This document shows positions 1-7,214 of a stretch of 64,000 bases of DNA, one piece after another (the stretch's first letter is position 1; every line of letters starts with the position of its first letter). Source of the stretch: Paralimibaculum aggregatum (lineage in GTDB: Bacteria; Pseudomonadota; Alphaproteobacteria; Rhodobacterales; Rhodobacteraceae); NCBI RefSeq assembly GCF_030270585.1, contig NZ_BSYI01000020.1:18833-82832 (forward strand), given 5' to 3'. A program made the translations under genes and the position numbers. Under the pieces are notes generated by a model. That model did no database searches, was not told where the DNA came from, and worked only from the letters and a program-made list of their open reading frames with translations.

Positions 1-787
1 CGGCGGCCCTGGCGCGGTCCACCAGCCGGCGCACCATCGTGGGCGCGGCGAACATCGAGACATCGCCGAGCCGCGGCGCCAGCGCGAGGATCTCGTCGGC
101 CTCGAAGCCGCCCGAGCCCGGCACCGCATGGCGCGCGCCGCGGAGCACGTGCATGAAGTTGTAGAGCCCCGCGCCATGCGAGATCGGCGCGGCATAGAGC
201 GCGGCGTCGGACTGGTGCACGGCATCGACATTCGCGAAATAGCTCAGCGCCATCGCCTGCAGGTTGGCGGCGGTGATCATCACCCCCTTCGGCTTGCCGG
301 TGGTGCCCGAGGTGTAGAACAGCCAGGCCATGTCGCCGGGGGCCATGGGGTGCGGCGCGTGCAGCGGATCGCCCCCGGCCAGCGCCTCGTAGGCGGGGCT
401 CCCGGCCATCACGATTTCCTCGAGGCATCCGGGCGCCACCGCGGCCAGCCCGTCGCCCGGATCGGCGCTCGCGAAGGCCAGCCGCGCGCCGGCGTTCTCG
501 ACGATCCAGGCCGCCTCGCGCGGGTGCAGCTTGGCATTGATCGGCACCGCCGCGGCGCCGGCGAACCAGGCGCCGTAGAGCGCCTCGAGATAGGCCGGGC
601 GGTTCTTCATGAAGATCGCCACCCGGTCCCCCGGGCGGATGCCGTGGCGCGCGGCCAGCCCCTGCCCGATCGCCGCCGCCCGCCGGGCAAAGCCCGCGTA
701 GTCGGCCTCCAGCGTGGTGTCGGTGAGCAGCGCCGGCGCCCCCGGCCAGCGCCGCGCCGCGCGCGCGAGCCATTCTGCCGGGTTCAT
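1..787 (-). CDS. AMP-dependent acyl-CoA ligase, N-terminal part (runs off the left edge)
   Basis: This is the first 262 codons of an ANL-superfamily enzyme that activates a carboxylic acid through an acyl-adenylate to an acyl-CoA. The ATP-binding P-loop YTSGTTGKPKG lies at residues 158-168, and the upstream residues match the fatty-acyl-CoA ligase N-domain. The C-terminal swivel domain lies outside the window, so length and substrate cannot be judged. Start is the ATG at 785-787. The leader just upstream carries a 12-bp tandem repeat (819-878). The dCTP deaminase gene lies 149 bp upstream on the same strand. Confidence 0.9.
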   Translation of the reverse strand, partial: MNPAEWLARAARRWPGAPALLTDTTLEADYAGFARRAAAIGQGLAARHGIRPGDRVAIFMKNRPAYLEALYGAWFAGAAAVPINAKLHPREAAWIVENAGARLAFASADPGDGLAAVAPGCLEEIVMAGSPAYEALAGGDPLHAPHPMAPGDMAWLFYTSGTTGKPKGVMITAANLQAMALSYFANVDAVHQSDAALYAAPISHGAGLYNFMHVLRGARHAVPGSGGFEADEILALAPRLGDVSMFAAPTMVRRLVDRARAA

Positions 788-818
788 CGCGCGCCCCCGC
801 GCCGGTCCCCGTGCCGAA

Positions 819-878
819 CCCCGCGCCCGACCCCGTGCCCGATCCTGTGCCCGGTCCTGTGCCCGATCCCGCTCCCGT
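819..878. repeat. 12-bp degenerate tandem repeat, five units
   Basis: Five consecutive 12-mers resembling tcctgtgcccga start at 819, 831, 843, 855 and 867. They differ at a few positions each. They fill much of the gap between the dCTP deaminase stop and the acyl-CoA ligase start, so they would lie in the ligase's 5' leader if the two genes are cotranscribed. No protein is convincingly encoded here. Confidence 0.75.
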
Positions 879-936
879 GCATCCCGCTCCCCTTCTCCGC
901 CGCCCGCTCCGGGGCGCCGGCGAGGATAGCGCGGGC

Positions 937-2076
937 TCAGGGGCTCTGGAAATGCTTGGAGAGCTTGAGCGCCTGGCCCTGGTAGTTGGACCCGATGTCG
1001 CGGCCATAGAGGAGATCGGGCCGCGCCCGCATCCGCTCATAGACCAGCCGGCCGACCATCTGCCCGTGCTCGAGCGCGAAGGGCGCCTCGTGGCAGCGCA
1101 CCTCGAGCACCCCGCGCGAGCCCTGCCCGCCGGCCTCCCTGTGCCCGAAGCCAGGGTCGAAGAAGCCGGCATAATGCACCCGGAACTCCCCCGCCACGGC
1201 CATGTAGGGCACCATCTCGGCGGCGGTCGCCGGCGGCACCGAGACCGCCTCGCGGCTGACCAGGATGTAGAAGGCGCCGGGGTCGAGGATGATCCCGCCG
1301 CTCGCGGTCTGCGCGCGCACCGGCTCCCAGAACGCCCCGACCGGGTAGTGCCCGATGCGGTCGAGGTCGATCAGCCCGGAATGGCGCCGCGCCCGCCAGC
1401 CGACGGTGCCGTCCGCCGCCTGCGGGCTGAGATCCACCGAGAAGCCGAGCCCGCCGTCGATCAGCGCCTCGTCGGTATCGACCAGCGGCTCGGCGCGGTG
1501 GAGGGCGCGCAGCGCCTCGTCGGCGATCACCGCATGGCCGGCGCGCAGGCGCAGCTGGTTGAGCCGGGCGCCGGGGCGGACCAGCACCGAGAAGGTGCGC
1601 GGGCTGATCTCGACATGGAGCGGGCCGGCATAGCCGGCCTCGACCCGGTCGAACTCCGCCTGGCGGTCGCCGATCAGCCGGGTGAAGAGATCGAGCCGCC
1701 CGGTCGAGCTCTTGGCATTGGCGGCGGCCGAGACGCCGGCCGGCAGCGCCAGCCGCTCGGCCAGCTCGACGACATAGACGCAGCCGGTCTCCAGCACCGC
1801 GCCGGGGCCGAGATCGATCTCGTGCATGGCGAACTCGGCCAGCCGGTCGGACACCGTGGCGCGGCGCCCGGCGAGGAAGCTCGCCCGCACCCGCCAGGCG
1901 CGGCGGCCAAGGCGGAGATCGAGCGATGCGGGCTGGATCTGGTCGGCCAGCAGCCCGGGCTCGGCGGCGAGCGCGCCGCTGGCGGCCAGCGCGCGCAGCT
2001 CCTGCGCCGGCAGCACGCCGGAGCGGGCGGCAAATTCGTCGGCTGTTGCGATCGGATCGGGGCTGGCGGCGCTCAT
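937..2076 (-). CDS. dcd: 2'-deoxycytidine 5'-triphosphate deaminase, long alphaproteobacterial form
   Basis: The enzyme deaminates dCTP to dUTP for thymidylate synthesis. The 379-aa protein is about twice the usual 190-aa Dcd and fits the long family that contains two dUTPase-like folds. The N-terminal half has QIQPASLDLRLG (46-57) and KSSTGRLD (122-129), the deaminase/dUTPase signatures; a second dUTPase-like half follows. ATG at 2074-2076 is preferred over an in-frame start at 2223, which would run into tRNA-Pro. The tRNA lies 120 bp upstream on the same strand. Confidence 0.9.
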   Translation of the reverse strand: MSAASPDPIATADEFAARSGVLPAQELRALAASGALAAEPGLLADQIQPASLDLRLGRRAWRVRASFLAGRRATVSDRLAEFAMHEIDLGPGAVLETGCVYVVELAERLALPAGVSAAANAKSSTGRLDLFTRLIGDRQAEFDRVEAGYAGPLHVEISPRTFSVLVRPGARLNQLRLRAGHAVIADEALRALHRAEPLVDTDEALIDGGLGFSVDLSPQAADGTVGWRARRHSGLIDLDRIGHYPVGAFWEPVRAQTASGGIILDPGAFYILVSREAVSVPPATAAEMVPYMAVAGEFRVHYAGFFDPGFGHREAGGQGSRGVLEVRCHEAPFALEHGQMVGRLVYERMRARPDLLYGRDIGSNYQGQALKLSKHFQSP

Positions 2077-2195
2077 GGGGGTTCGGGCTCTCCCAGATGC
2101 GCCCCCGCCCAGAGGCGGGACCGGCGCGGATCGTGCCGGTCGATCGGCCTGCGCCACCACGGCGGGCCGGGATGCCCGCCGCAGATGGCGGGCGA

Positions 2196-2272
2196 TGGTC
2201 GGGCCGGCGGGACTCGAACCCACGACCTTCCGTCCCCCAGACGGACGCGCTACCAGACTGCGCTACGGCCCG
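2196..2272 (-). tRNA. tRNA-Pro (anticodon GGG)
   Basis: A complete cloverleaf reads on the minus strand. The acceptor CGGGCCG pairs perfectly with CGGCCCG, followed by discriminator A and an encoded CCA (2196-2198). The anticodon arm is TCCGT/ACGGA around the loop CTGGGGG, with T33 and anticodon GGG for CCC codons. The T arm has a normal TTCGAGT loop. Length with CCA is 77 nt. This normal gene is a useful contrast to the odd tRNA-like pair at 4970-5124. Confidence 0.96.
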
Positions 2273-2573
2273 TGACAGCGCTGCTCTACCGTGCGGAGCG
2301 CCGGGGATGCAAGCGCTAACTCGCGGCGATGCGGGGTTTCGCGGCCGGCGGCGCGAAGGAATCTGCCGGCGGCGCGCCCGCGGCCGCCCGCCCGCGGGCC
2401 CCGTGCCCCGCCCACCCCTGCACCGGCGTGCCCGGCAGAGGCGCTCCGCCCCCCATCCGCGCGGGGCCCGCGGGCGGGCGGGCAGCGTTGCGCGGCTCCC
2501 ATCGGCGCTGGCGTTGCGGCGGACGGGCCGGCGCGATCCCCGCAGCCTGCGCCGCCGGCCGGGCCGGAAGGGG
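2273..2573. other. GC-rich gap without a supported gene
   Basis: About 300 bp between tRNA-Pro and the lipoprotein gene. Reading frames are open in several directions, but their translations are low-complexity Arg/Pro/Ala/Gly and match nothing recognisable. The divergent promoters for the tRNA (leftward) and lipoprotein (rightward) should lie here, but I see no clear -35/-10 pair. Confidence 0.5.
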
Positions 2574-2575
2574 AT

Positions 2576-3178
2576 GCCGATTTCACGGCAAGGCGCATCC
2601 TGTGCGCCGCAGCGCTCGCGGCAGGTCTCGCCGGCTGCACCACCAGCCATGTGGCGATCACCTGCGATCCCGGACGCACCGCCCCTTCGGCAGCCGATCC
2701 GGCGCAGTCGGTGGTGCTCGGCAGCTTGGCGGATACCCGCGGCCATGGCGCCCACTGGCTCGGCGCGATCCGCGGCGGCCTCGGCAACCCGCTGAAGACC
2801 CTCGAGACTGCCGGGCCGGTCGGCGCGGTGGTGCGCGCGGCCATCGCCGCGGGGCTCGCGGCGCGGGGCATGGCGGCGACGGCGGGCACCGCCGCCGCGG
2901 GGCGGCCGAGCATCACCATCCTCCGGTTCGACTGCAACCAGGTGGCCCGGAAGGAGGCGCATATCGACCTCGACGTCCGGTTCGCCTTTCCGGAGACCGG
3001 GGCCGGGCTCCGGCGCCGGCGGATCGTCGCCGACCGGGGGGCGGGCAGCGTCATCACCTTCGATGCGGGGATCTGCGCCGGCGTCGAGGATCTTCGCGCG
3101 CTGGCCAACGCGGTGCTGCAGGAGGCGGTGGACCGGATGCTCGACGACCCGGCGCTGGCCACCGCGCTCGCCGCCTGA
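2576..3178 (+). CDS. Putative lipoprotein, YajG-like; start unresolved (probable frameshift)
   Basis: The frame ending at 3178 encodes a lipoprotein signal, RRILCAAALAAGLAGC, whose lipobox LAGC ends at about nucleotide 2638. A domain of about 180 residues follows, ending in a helix with VLQEAVDRML. The layout resembles YajG-type outer-membrane lipoproteins of unknown function. The frame has no ATG, GTG or TTG near the signal; the nearest in-frame ATG is at 2291. An ATG at 2574 after GGAAGGGG reads MPISR in another frame, and one extra base near 2590 would join it to the signal. The coordinates give the in-frame part only. Confidence 0.6.
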   Translation, partial: ADFTARRILCAAALAAGLAGCTTSHVAITCDPGRTAPSAADPAQSVVLGSLADTRGHGAHWLGAIRGGLGNPLKTLETAGPVGAVVRAAIAAGLAARGMAATAGTAAAGRPSITILRFDCNQVARKEAHIDLDVRFAFPETGAGLRRRRIVADRGAGSVITFDAGICAGVEDLRALANAVLQEAVDRMLDDPALATALAA

Positions 3179-3271
3179 GCGGCAGCCACCCGTCGCCGGC
3201 CCCCGCATTCCGCCCTCACGGCACCGCGGCGCCCGTGCGGGCCGGCCCGGCGCGCCGATGCGCGGTGCCGC

Positions 3272-3364
3272 GCGCAGGCGCCTCCCCGGGCTGGGGGCTT
3301 CCGCTCGGGCGCTGCCGGGCGCCGTCCTCTCCGGGGTGGGTGGGGCCCGGGGAGGCGCCTGCGC
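3272..3364. repeat. Perfect 20-bp inverted repeat with a 53-nt spacer
   Basis: Bases 3272-3291 are the exact reverse complement of 3345-3364. The arms begin GCGCAGGCGCC. The element lies between the convergent lipoprotein and SPFH genes, so a transcript from either strand could form a 20-bp hairpin. It could be a bidirectional terminator or a REP-like intergenic element. There is no T run and no open reading frame inside it. Confidence 0.85.
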
Positions 3365-3387
3365 CCCCGGGCCCCGTGCTGCCGGCC

Positions 3388-4536
3388 TCAGCCCTGCAGG
3401 CGGACCACCTCGTCGAGCAGGCCGCGGGTGCCGCTGTGCACCGTCAGGCTCTCGACCTTGCCGGCGATGCTCTCCAGCGCCTCGAGCTCCTTGAGGCGCA
3501 GCATCACCGGGTTCTCGGCCATCACCTTCGCGGTGTTGAGCAGCGACCGCGTCGCGGCCGTCTCCTCGCGGCGGCGGATGACATTGGCCTCGGCCTCCTT
3601 CTCCGCCGCCACCACGCGGTTGAGGATCTCGCGCATCTCGCCCGGCAGGATCACGTCCTTCAGCGCGATCTCGCCGATCTCGAGCCCGATCTCCGCCATC
3701 TCGGCGCGCACCTTGCCGGCCGCCTCGGCATCGACATGCACCTTCTCCTCCAGCAGCTGGTCGAGCGTGCGCGCGCCCAGCGTCCGGCGGAAGGCGAACT
3801 GCAGCGCCCGGTGCAGGGCATCCTCGAAGTCGCGCACCGCCGAGGCCGCCCGCTCCGCATCCACCACCCGCATCTGCGCGGCGATGTTGACCCGGAGCGT
3901 CACCCGGTCCCGCGTCAGCACCTCCTGGCCGTTCACGTCGACCCCGCGCCAGCGCATGTCGACGAGGCGCACGGTGACCTGGCGCCCGGTCTGCCAGAAG
4001 AGATGCACCCCCGGCTCCAGCAGCCCCATGTGCCGCCCGCCGATGGTCAGCAGGCCGAGCTGGCCCGGCTCGACGGTGGCCTTGACCACCTGCGCCTGGA
4101 AGCCGCCCCGCTCGATCTCGGCCCGCAGCGCCTCCGGCACCTCGAGCCGCTCGCCGATCGGCCAGCGGCGGATCTCCCAGGGCCCGGCATCGCGCCACAC
4201 CGTGAGCCGCGTCTTCGGCGCCAGCGAGAGCGCGTGCAGCGCGCCGTCGCGGAACAGCGCCGCCGCCTCGCCCTCGCCCGCCTGCAGGGTGACCAGATGC
4301 GCCTCGGCGAGGTCCGGCCGCTCGCGCAGCAGCACCCGCTCGAAGCGCGAGGCGAGGTTGGGGCTCGCATCGATCGCGTGGCGCTCCACCGCGAGGCTGC
4401 GGCCGCGCGCCGGCAGCCGGTGCTCGCCCGGGCCGAGGATCGCCTTGAACCGGCCGTTCTCGAGCAGGATCGCGCGTTCGGTCTCGCTGAGCAGGACCCG
4501 GGTCCGGCCCAGCATCCAGTCGATGAGCCACTGCAT
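3388..4536 (-). CDS. SPFH/band-7 (slipin-like) protein
   Basis: A 382-aa protein of the stomatin/prohibitin/flotillin superfamily, which typically organises membrane microdomains. After about 170 N-terminal residues, which include an IGERLEVPEALRAEIE segment, comes the band-7 core: PGQLGLLTIGGRHMG, PGVHLFW, RDRVTLRVNI and HRALQFAFRRTLGARTLDQLL. A charged helical tail with VVAAEKEAEANVIRRREE follows, typical of slipins. No strong transmembrane segment precedes the core. The ATG at 4534-4536 has an AAGGAG site. The two tRNA-like genes lie upstream on the same strand, across a repeat-rich gap. Confidence 0.85.
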   Translation of the reverse strand: MQWLIDWMLGRTRVLLSETERAILLENGRFKAILGPGEHRLPARGRSLAVERHAIDASPNLASRFERVLLRERPDLAEAHLVTLQAGEGEAAALFRDGALHALSLAPKTRLTVWRDAGPWEIRRWPIGERLEVPEALRAEIERGGFQAQVVKATVEPGQLGLLTIGGRHMGLLEPGVHLFWQTGRQVTVRLVDMRWRGVDVNGQEVLTRDRVTLRVNIAAQMRVVDAERAASAVRDFEDALHRALQFAFRRTLGARTLDQLLEEKVHVDAEAAGKVRAEMAEIGLEIGEIALKDVILPGEMREILNRVVAAEKEAEANVIRRREETAATRSLLNTAKVMAENPVMLRLKELEALESIAGKVESLTVHSGTRGLLDEVVRLQG

Positions 4537-4941
4537 CTGTCGTCTCCTTCGATGGCCTCCCGTTGGTCCGGGGGGTAATGGCGGGCGGAGCCTCCGTCTC
4601 TCCGCCGCGGATGGCAAAATCGGGGTCTGCGGTTGGAATTTCCGGTCGTCGGGTCGGCGTCGTCGGGTCGTCGGTCGTCGGTCGTGGTCGTCGGTTGTCG
4701 GAGAAGCCCGGGGCCGGCCGCGCGGCGCCGCCGGCGGACCCGGGCAGAGCGGGCCGCGCGGAGCCGGGGCGGGGCGCCAGCCCGGGGCCGAAGCCCCGCC
4801 CTGCCGCCTGACCCCGGCCCGGCGCGGCCATCGGCCGGGCACAGGCCCTTGGCACCGGGCGGCACCGGCACGGCACGGCGCCCGAAGGCATCGCCCCGCC
4901 CCGGCCCCGCCAGGCCGGCCCCGAACCCCGTCGTCGTGTAA
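4537..4941. other. Gap of about 400 bp without a supported gene
   Basis: The gap contains the degenerate CGAC/GTCG repeat at 4642-4702 and otherwise GC-rich, low-complexity sequence. In the leftward direction it would be the leader between the tRNA-like genes and the SPFH gene. No convincing promoter or small gene was found. Confidence 0.5.
4642..4702. repeat. Degenerate GTCGTCGG microsatellite
   Basis: About 60 bp made almost entirely of the words GTCG, TCGTCGG and GTCGGT in irregular tandem order. On the leftward strand it reads as CCGAC/GACGACC repeats. It sits in the leader between the tRNA-like genes and the SPFH gene. Replication slippage could explain it. Confidence 0.7.
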
Positions 4942-4972
4942 CCACCTGGTAGGTGGCGGCTTTTCAGGCCGC
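4942..4972 (-). other. Two adjoining hairpins at the 3' end of the tRNA-like pair
   Basis: Read leftward, GCGGC-CTGAAAA-GCCGC (4972-4956) forms a 5-bp stem with a 7-nt loop. Next comes CCACC-TACCA-GGTGG (4956-4942). The first stem uses bases that also serve as the 3' acceptor strand of the neighbouring UUG tRNA-like gene, so the structures compete. No U run follows, so an intrinsic terminator is not clearly supported. Confidence 0.55.
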
Positions 4973-5042
4973 TGATGGCAGGAGTCGAACCTGCTACACC
5001 CAGATTCAAGGTCCGGTGCTCTACCCAATGAGCTACATCGCT
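4970..5042 (-). tRNA. Atypical tRNA-like gene, anticodon UUG (Gln codon), C33, imperfect acceptor stem
   Basis: Canonical elements read leftward: acceptor AGCGATG, T8 A9, D arm GCTC/GAGC with loop ATTGGGTA, anticodon stem CCGGA/TCTGG, and T arm GCAGG/CCTGC with loop TTCGACT. Three things are odd. The anticodon loop CCTTGAA has C instead of the near-universal U at position 33. The 3' acceptor strand is CATCAGC, pairing with only four bases of AGCGATG unless one A is bulged. No CCA is encoded. The 5' end abuts the CCA of the upstream tRNA-like gene with no spacer. It could be a decaying tRNA or a specialised one. Confidence 0.6.
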
Positions 5043-5124
5043 TGGTGCAGATAGAGGGAGTCGAACCCCCCGGGCTTGCGCCCAACGGGCCGGAGCCCGC
5101 TGCCCTCCACAGGGCATTATCCGC
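5043..5124 (-). tRNA. tRNA-like RNA with tRNA-Sec-like shape; anticodon not assignable
   Basis: Read leftward, GCGGATA pairs with TATCTGC over 7 bp (one G-U), followed by discriminator A and an encoded CCA at 5043-5045. The D arm has six pairs and a four-base loop (TGCCCT-GTGG-AGGGCA), as in tRNA-Sec and the so-called allo-tRNAs. A variable arm GGGC-GCAA-GCCC and a T arm with loop TTCGACT follow. The anticodon arm is abnormal: CGGGC and GCCCG pair, leaving only TCCG in the loop, or CTCCGG if the closing pair is open. Forcing a 7-nt loop gives anticodon CCG (Arg) but breaks the stem. It may be a non-decoding tRNA-like RNA. Confidence 0.65.
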
Positions 5125-5558
5125 GTTGCCCCTTCCGCCGGCCGTCCGGCCCCGGCATACGGACGCGCCAGCGGCGGCCGCACCGGAGGAGGGTTCGGGA
5201 ACTCCGCCCAAGGGGGCTCGGAACCGTCGTTCGGGAGGGCTCTCTTCGCCGAATCGCCGCCGCCGATCAATCCGCCGCGGCGGGCTGCCGCAGGGATCGC
5301 GCCGACCTGTTGCAGGCAGGCCCACACTGAGACCAATTTGCAACAAATGCCGCATGTGCAAAATCCACCGTCGGTTCCGGGCTTGGAACGCGTGATGTTC
5401 GGACACATTTTTTCAGCCGTGCGACGGATCTGTGATCGGGTTGCGTAAACCGCATATCAGGAATGTGTGCCGTAAATTGCCATCGGGCGGTGATGGGATA
5501 CGATGAGTTCAGCGGGCGAAGGAAACGCCCCACGCTGTTTGCCAGAGGCAGGTGACCC
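5125..5558. other. 434-bp gap with an AT-richer stretch
   Basis: The half next to the tRNA-like genes is GC-rich. Bases 5320-5520 are noticeably AT-richer, as expected for promoter DNA. They contain the inverted repeat TTTGCA-N14-TGCAAA (5337-5362), a candidate operator. This gap must carry the rightward promoter for the 67-aa gene and probably the leftward promoter for the tRNA-like pair. I could not fix a convincing -35/-10 pair for either. Confidence 0.55.
5337..5362. promoter_or_regulatory. Inverted repeat TTTGCA-N14-TGCAAA, candidate operator
   Basis: Perfect 6-bp arms separated by 14 bp sit in the AT-rich part of the gap between the tRNA-like genes and the small gene at 5559. The spacing suits a dimeric regulator on one face of the helix. 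The regulator is unknown. Confidence 0.4.
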
Positions 5559-5762
5559 ATGTGTAGAGCGACGGAGTTGCTGGAGCAGCTCTCGGAAGAC
5601 GAACGACAATCCCTGTGCCGGATCCGCCGCGGCGCCTGCGCCACCGCGATCCCCAACGATCACGCCGAGAAGCTGATCCGCCTCGGGCTGGCGGAACTGG
5701 TCTGGGGTGACCAGATCCTCACCCGACAGGGCCGGCGCGCGGCCGAGATGGCCGCCGGCTGA
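5559..5762 (+). CDS. Small conserved-looking protein of unknown function (67 aa)
   Basis: A small soluble protein beginning MCRATELLEQL. It has LSEDERQSLCRIRRG in the first half and HAEKLIRLGLAELVWG plus LTRQGRRAAEM in the second. The pattern of helix, helix, short strand and basic helix resembles a minimal winged-helix or MarR-like module, but this is inference from the pattern only. Start is ATG after an AGAGGCAGG ribosome-binding site. AT-rich promoter-like DNA precedes it, supporting an independently transcribed gene. No family name can be given. Confidence 0.7.
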   Translation: MCRATELLEQLSEDERQSLCRIRRGACATAIPNDHAEKLIRLGLAELVWGDQILTRQGRRAAEMAAG

Positions 5763-5860
5763 GCGCCGGGCCGCCCGCCTCCAGGCCCCGCAGGCAATGC
5801 GCGGCGTGGCGGAGGGCGGCCGGGCGCCGTTCCCGGCCCCTGTTCCTGCCCCTGCCCGGC

Positions 5861-7153
5861 TCAGAGCCGGTCGCGCAGCGCATACCATGTCATCGCCGCC
5901 GCCAGCAGCGGGGCGCGGAACCAGTCGCCCCCCGGAAAGGCCGGGGTCGGCAGGCGCGCCATCACGTCCCAGCGCTCGGCGGTGCCGGCGATCGCCTCGG
6001 CGGCGATCAGGCCGCCCATGGTCGCCATGTGGATGCCCGAGCCGGACCAGCCGGAGATCGCCCGCATGCCCTGCCCGAGATCCTGGAAGGCCGGCATCCG
6101 CGTGCCGGTGATCGCCAGGGTGCCGCCCCAGGCATGGGTGTGGGGGATGCCGGCGAGCTCGGGATAGATCTCCGCCATGGCCCGGCGCACCAGCCGCGGG
6201 ATGTCGCGCGGGAAGCGCCGGCCATAGCTCTCGCCGCCGCCCCAGAGCAGCCGCAGATCCGGCGTCAGGCGATAGTAGTTCAGCACGAACTTGGTGTCGC
6301 AGACCGCGACGCGGCCCGGGTTGATCCGGTCGGCGGTGGCGCGGTCGAGCGGCTCGGTGGCCAGGATGAAGTTGTTGATCGGCATCGAGCGCGCCTGCAC
6401 CCGGCCCTCCAGCCCGTCGAGATAGCCATTGCAGGCGAGCAGGATGTGCTCTGCCGCCACATGGCCCGCCGCGGTCTCCACCCGGCCGGGCGCGATGCGG
6501 GTGACGCGGCTGCGCTCGAGGAGCCGTGCGCCGGCCCCCTCCGCCGCCCGCGCGAGCCCGAGCGCCAGCTTCAGCGGATGCAGATGCGCGCCTTCCGGCT
6601 CGTGGAACCCGCCATGGTAGCGCGTGGTGCCGAGCCGCGCGGCGACCTCCTCGCGCGAGAGCGCGACGATGCCGGCATGGCCCCAGTCCCGCGCCGCGGC
6701 CTCCGCCCATTCGGCAAGCTCGCGGGCATGGGCGGGCTTCCAGGCGGCCTCGACATAGCCCGGCATCAGGTCGCAGTCGATCGCGTGGCGGTCGATCAGC
6801 TCCCGGACCAGCCGGTTCGCCGCGACGGCGATCTCCCAGGCCCTGGCGGCGGTCTCGCGCCCGCAGAGGCGGACATAGTCCGCCATCTCCGCCCGCGGGC
6901 CGACGCCGAGCTGCCCGCCATTGCGCCCGGAGGCGCCCCAGCCCATGCGGTTGGCGTCGAGCAGCACGGTGTCATAGCCGCGCTCGGCCAGGTGCAGCGC
7001 CGCCGAGAGCCCGGCATAGCCGCCGCCGACGATGCAGACATCCGCCTTCGCCGCCCCGGCCAGCGCCGGGCGCTCGGGGATCTCGCCGACGCTCGCGGCA
7101 TACCAGGAGGCGGCATGCTCCCCCGGACGGTCATTCGCGGTCAGATATCCCAT
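5861..7153 (-). CDS. puuB: FAD-dependent amine oxidase, PuuB-like (gamma-glutamylputrescine oxidase)
   Basis: A 430-aa flavoprotein of the DAO family. The dinucleotide-binding GGGYAGLSAALHLAERG begins at residue 43, and GASGRNGGQ (73-81) is the signature shared by PuuB/OrdL-type oxidases. Such enzymes oxidise gamma-glutamylputrescine to the aldehyde with release of ammonia and peroxide. ATG at 7151-7153 has an AAAGGTGG site. The adjacent GNAT, aminotransferase, agmatinase and glutamine-synthetase-like genes support a polyamine role. Other secondary amines remain possible substrates. Confidence 0.82.
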   Translation of the reverse strand: MGYLTANDRPGEHAASWYAASVGEIPERPALAGAAKADVCIVGGGYAGLSAALHLAERGYDTVLLDANRMGWGASGRNGGQLGVGPRAEMADYVRLCGRETAARAWEIAVAANRLVRELIDRHAIDCDLMPGYVEAAWKPAHARELAEWAEAAARDWGHAGIVALSREEVAARLGTTRYHGGFHEPEGAHLHPLKLALGLARAAEGAGARLLERSRVTRIAPGRVETAAGHVAAEHILLACNGYLDGLEGRVQARSMPINNFILATEPLDRATADRINPGRVAVCDTKFVLNYYRLTPDLRLLWGGGESYGRRFPRDIPRLVRRAMAEIYPELAGIPHTHAWGGTLAITGTRMPAFQDLGQGMRAISGWSGSGIHMATMGGLIAAEAIAGTAERWDVMARLPTPAFPGGDWFRAPLLAAAMTWYALRDRL

Positions 7154-7214
7154 AGCCACCTTTCGAATTCCGGTGCGGCGCCCGAGGCCGGCGCGCGGGG
7201 CCTGCCGGGAGCGC

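Noticed and set aside
3272..3364. The 20-bp inverted repeat as ends of an insertion sequence
   Set aside because: Only 53 bp lie between the arms, with no transposase and no target-site duplication seen.
1037..4945. A single leftward open frame of about 1300 codons
   Set aside because: It runs antisense or out of frame across dcd, tRNA-Pro, the lipoprotein and the SPFH gene; its translation is Arg/Pro/Gly-rich with no family motif. Long open frames are expected by chance in such GC-rich DNA.
4942..5000. A third tRNA (Phe-like or permuted) from the CTGAAAA hairpin and the neighbouring T arm
   Set aside because: No D arm or acceptor strand can be assigned, and the order of parts would need a permuted gene, for which there is no other support.
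5043..5124. A plain tRNA-Arg (anticodon CCG)
   Set aside because: A 7-nt loop with CCG requires at least two mismatches in the anticodon stem, while the rival helix is perfect; the 6-bp D stem is also not that of tRNA-Arg.
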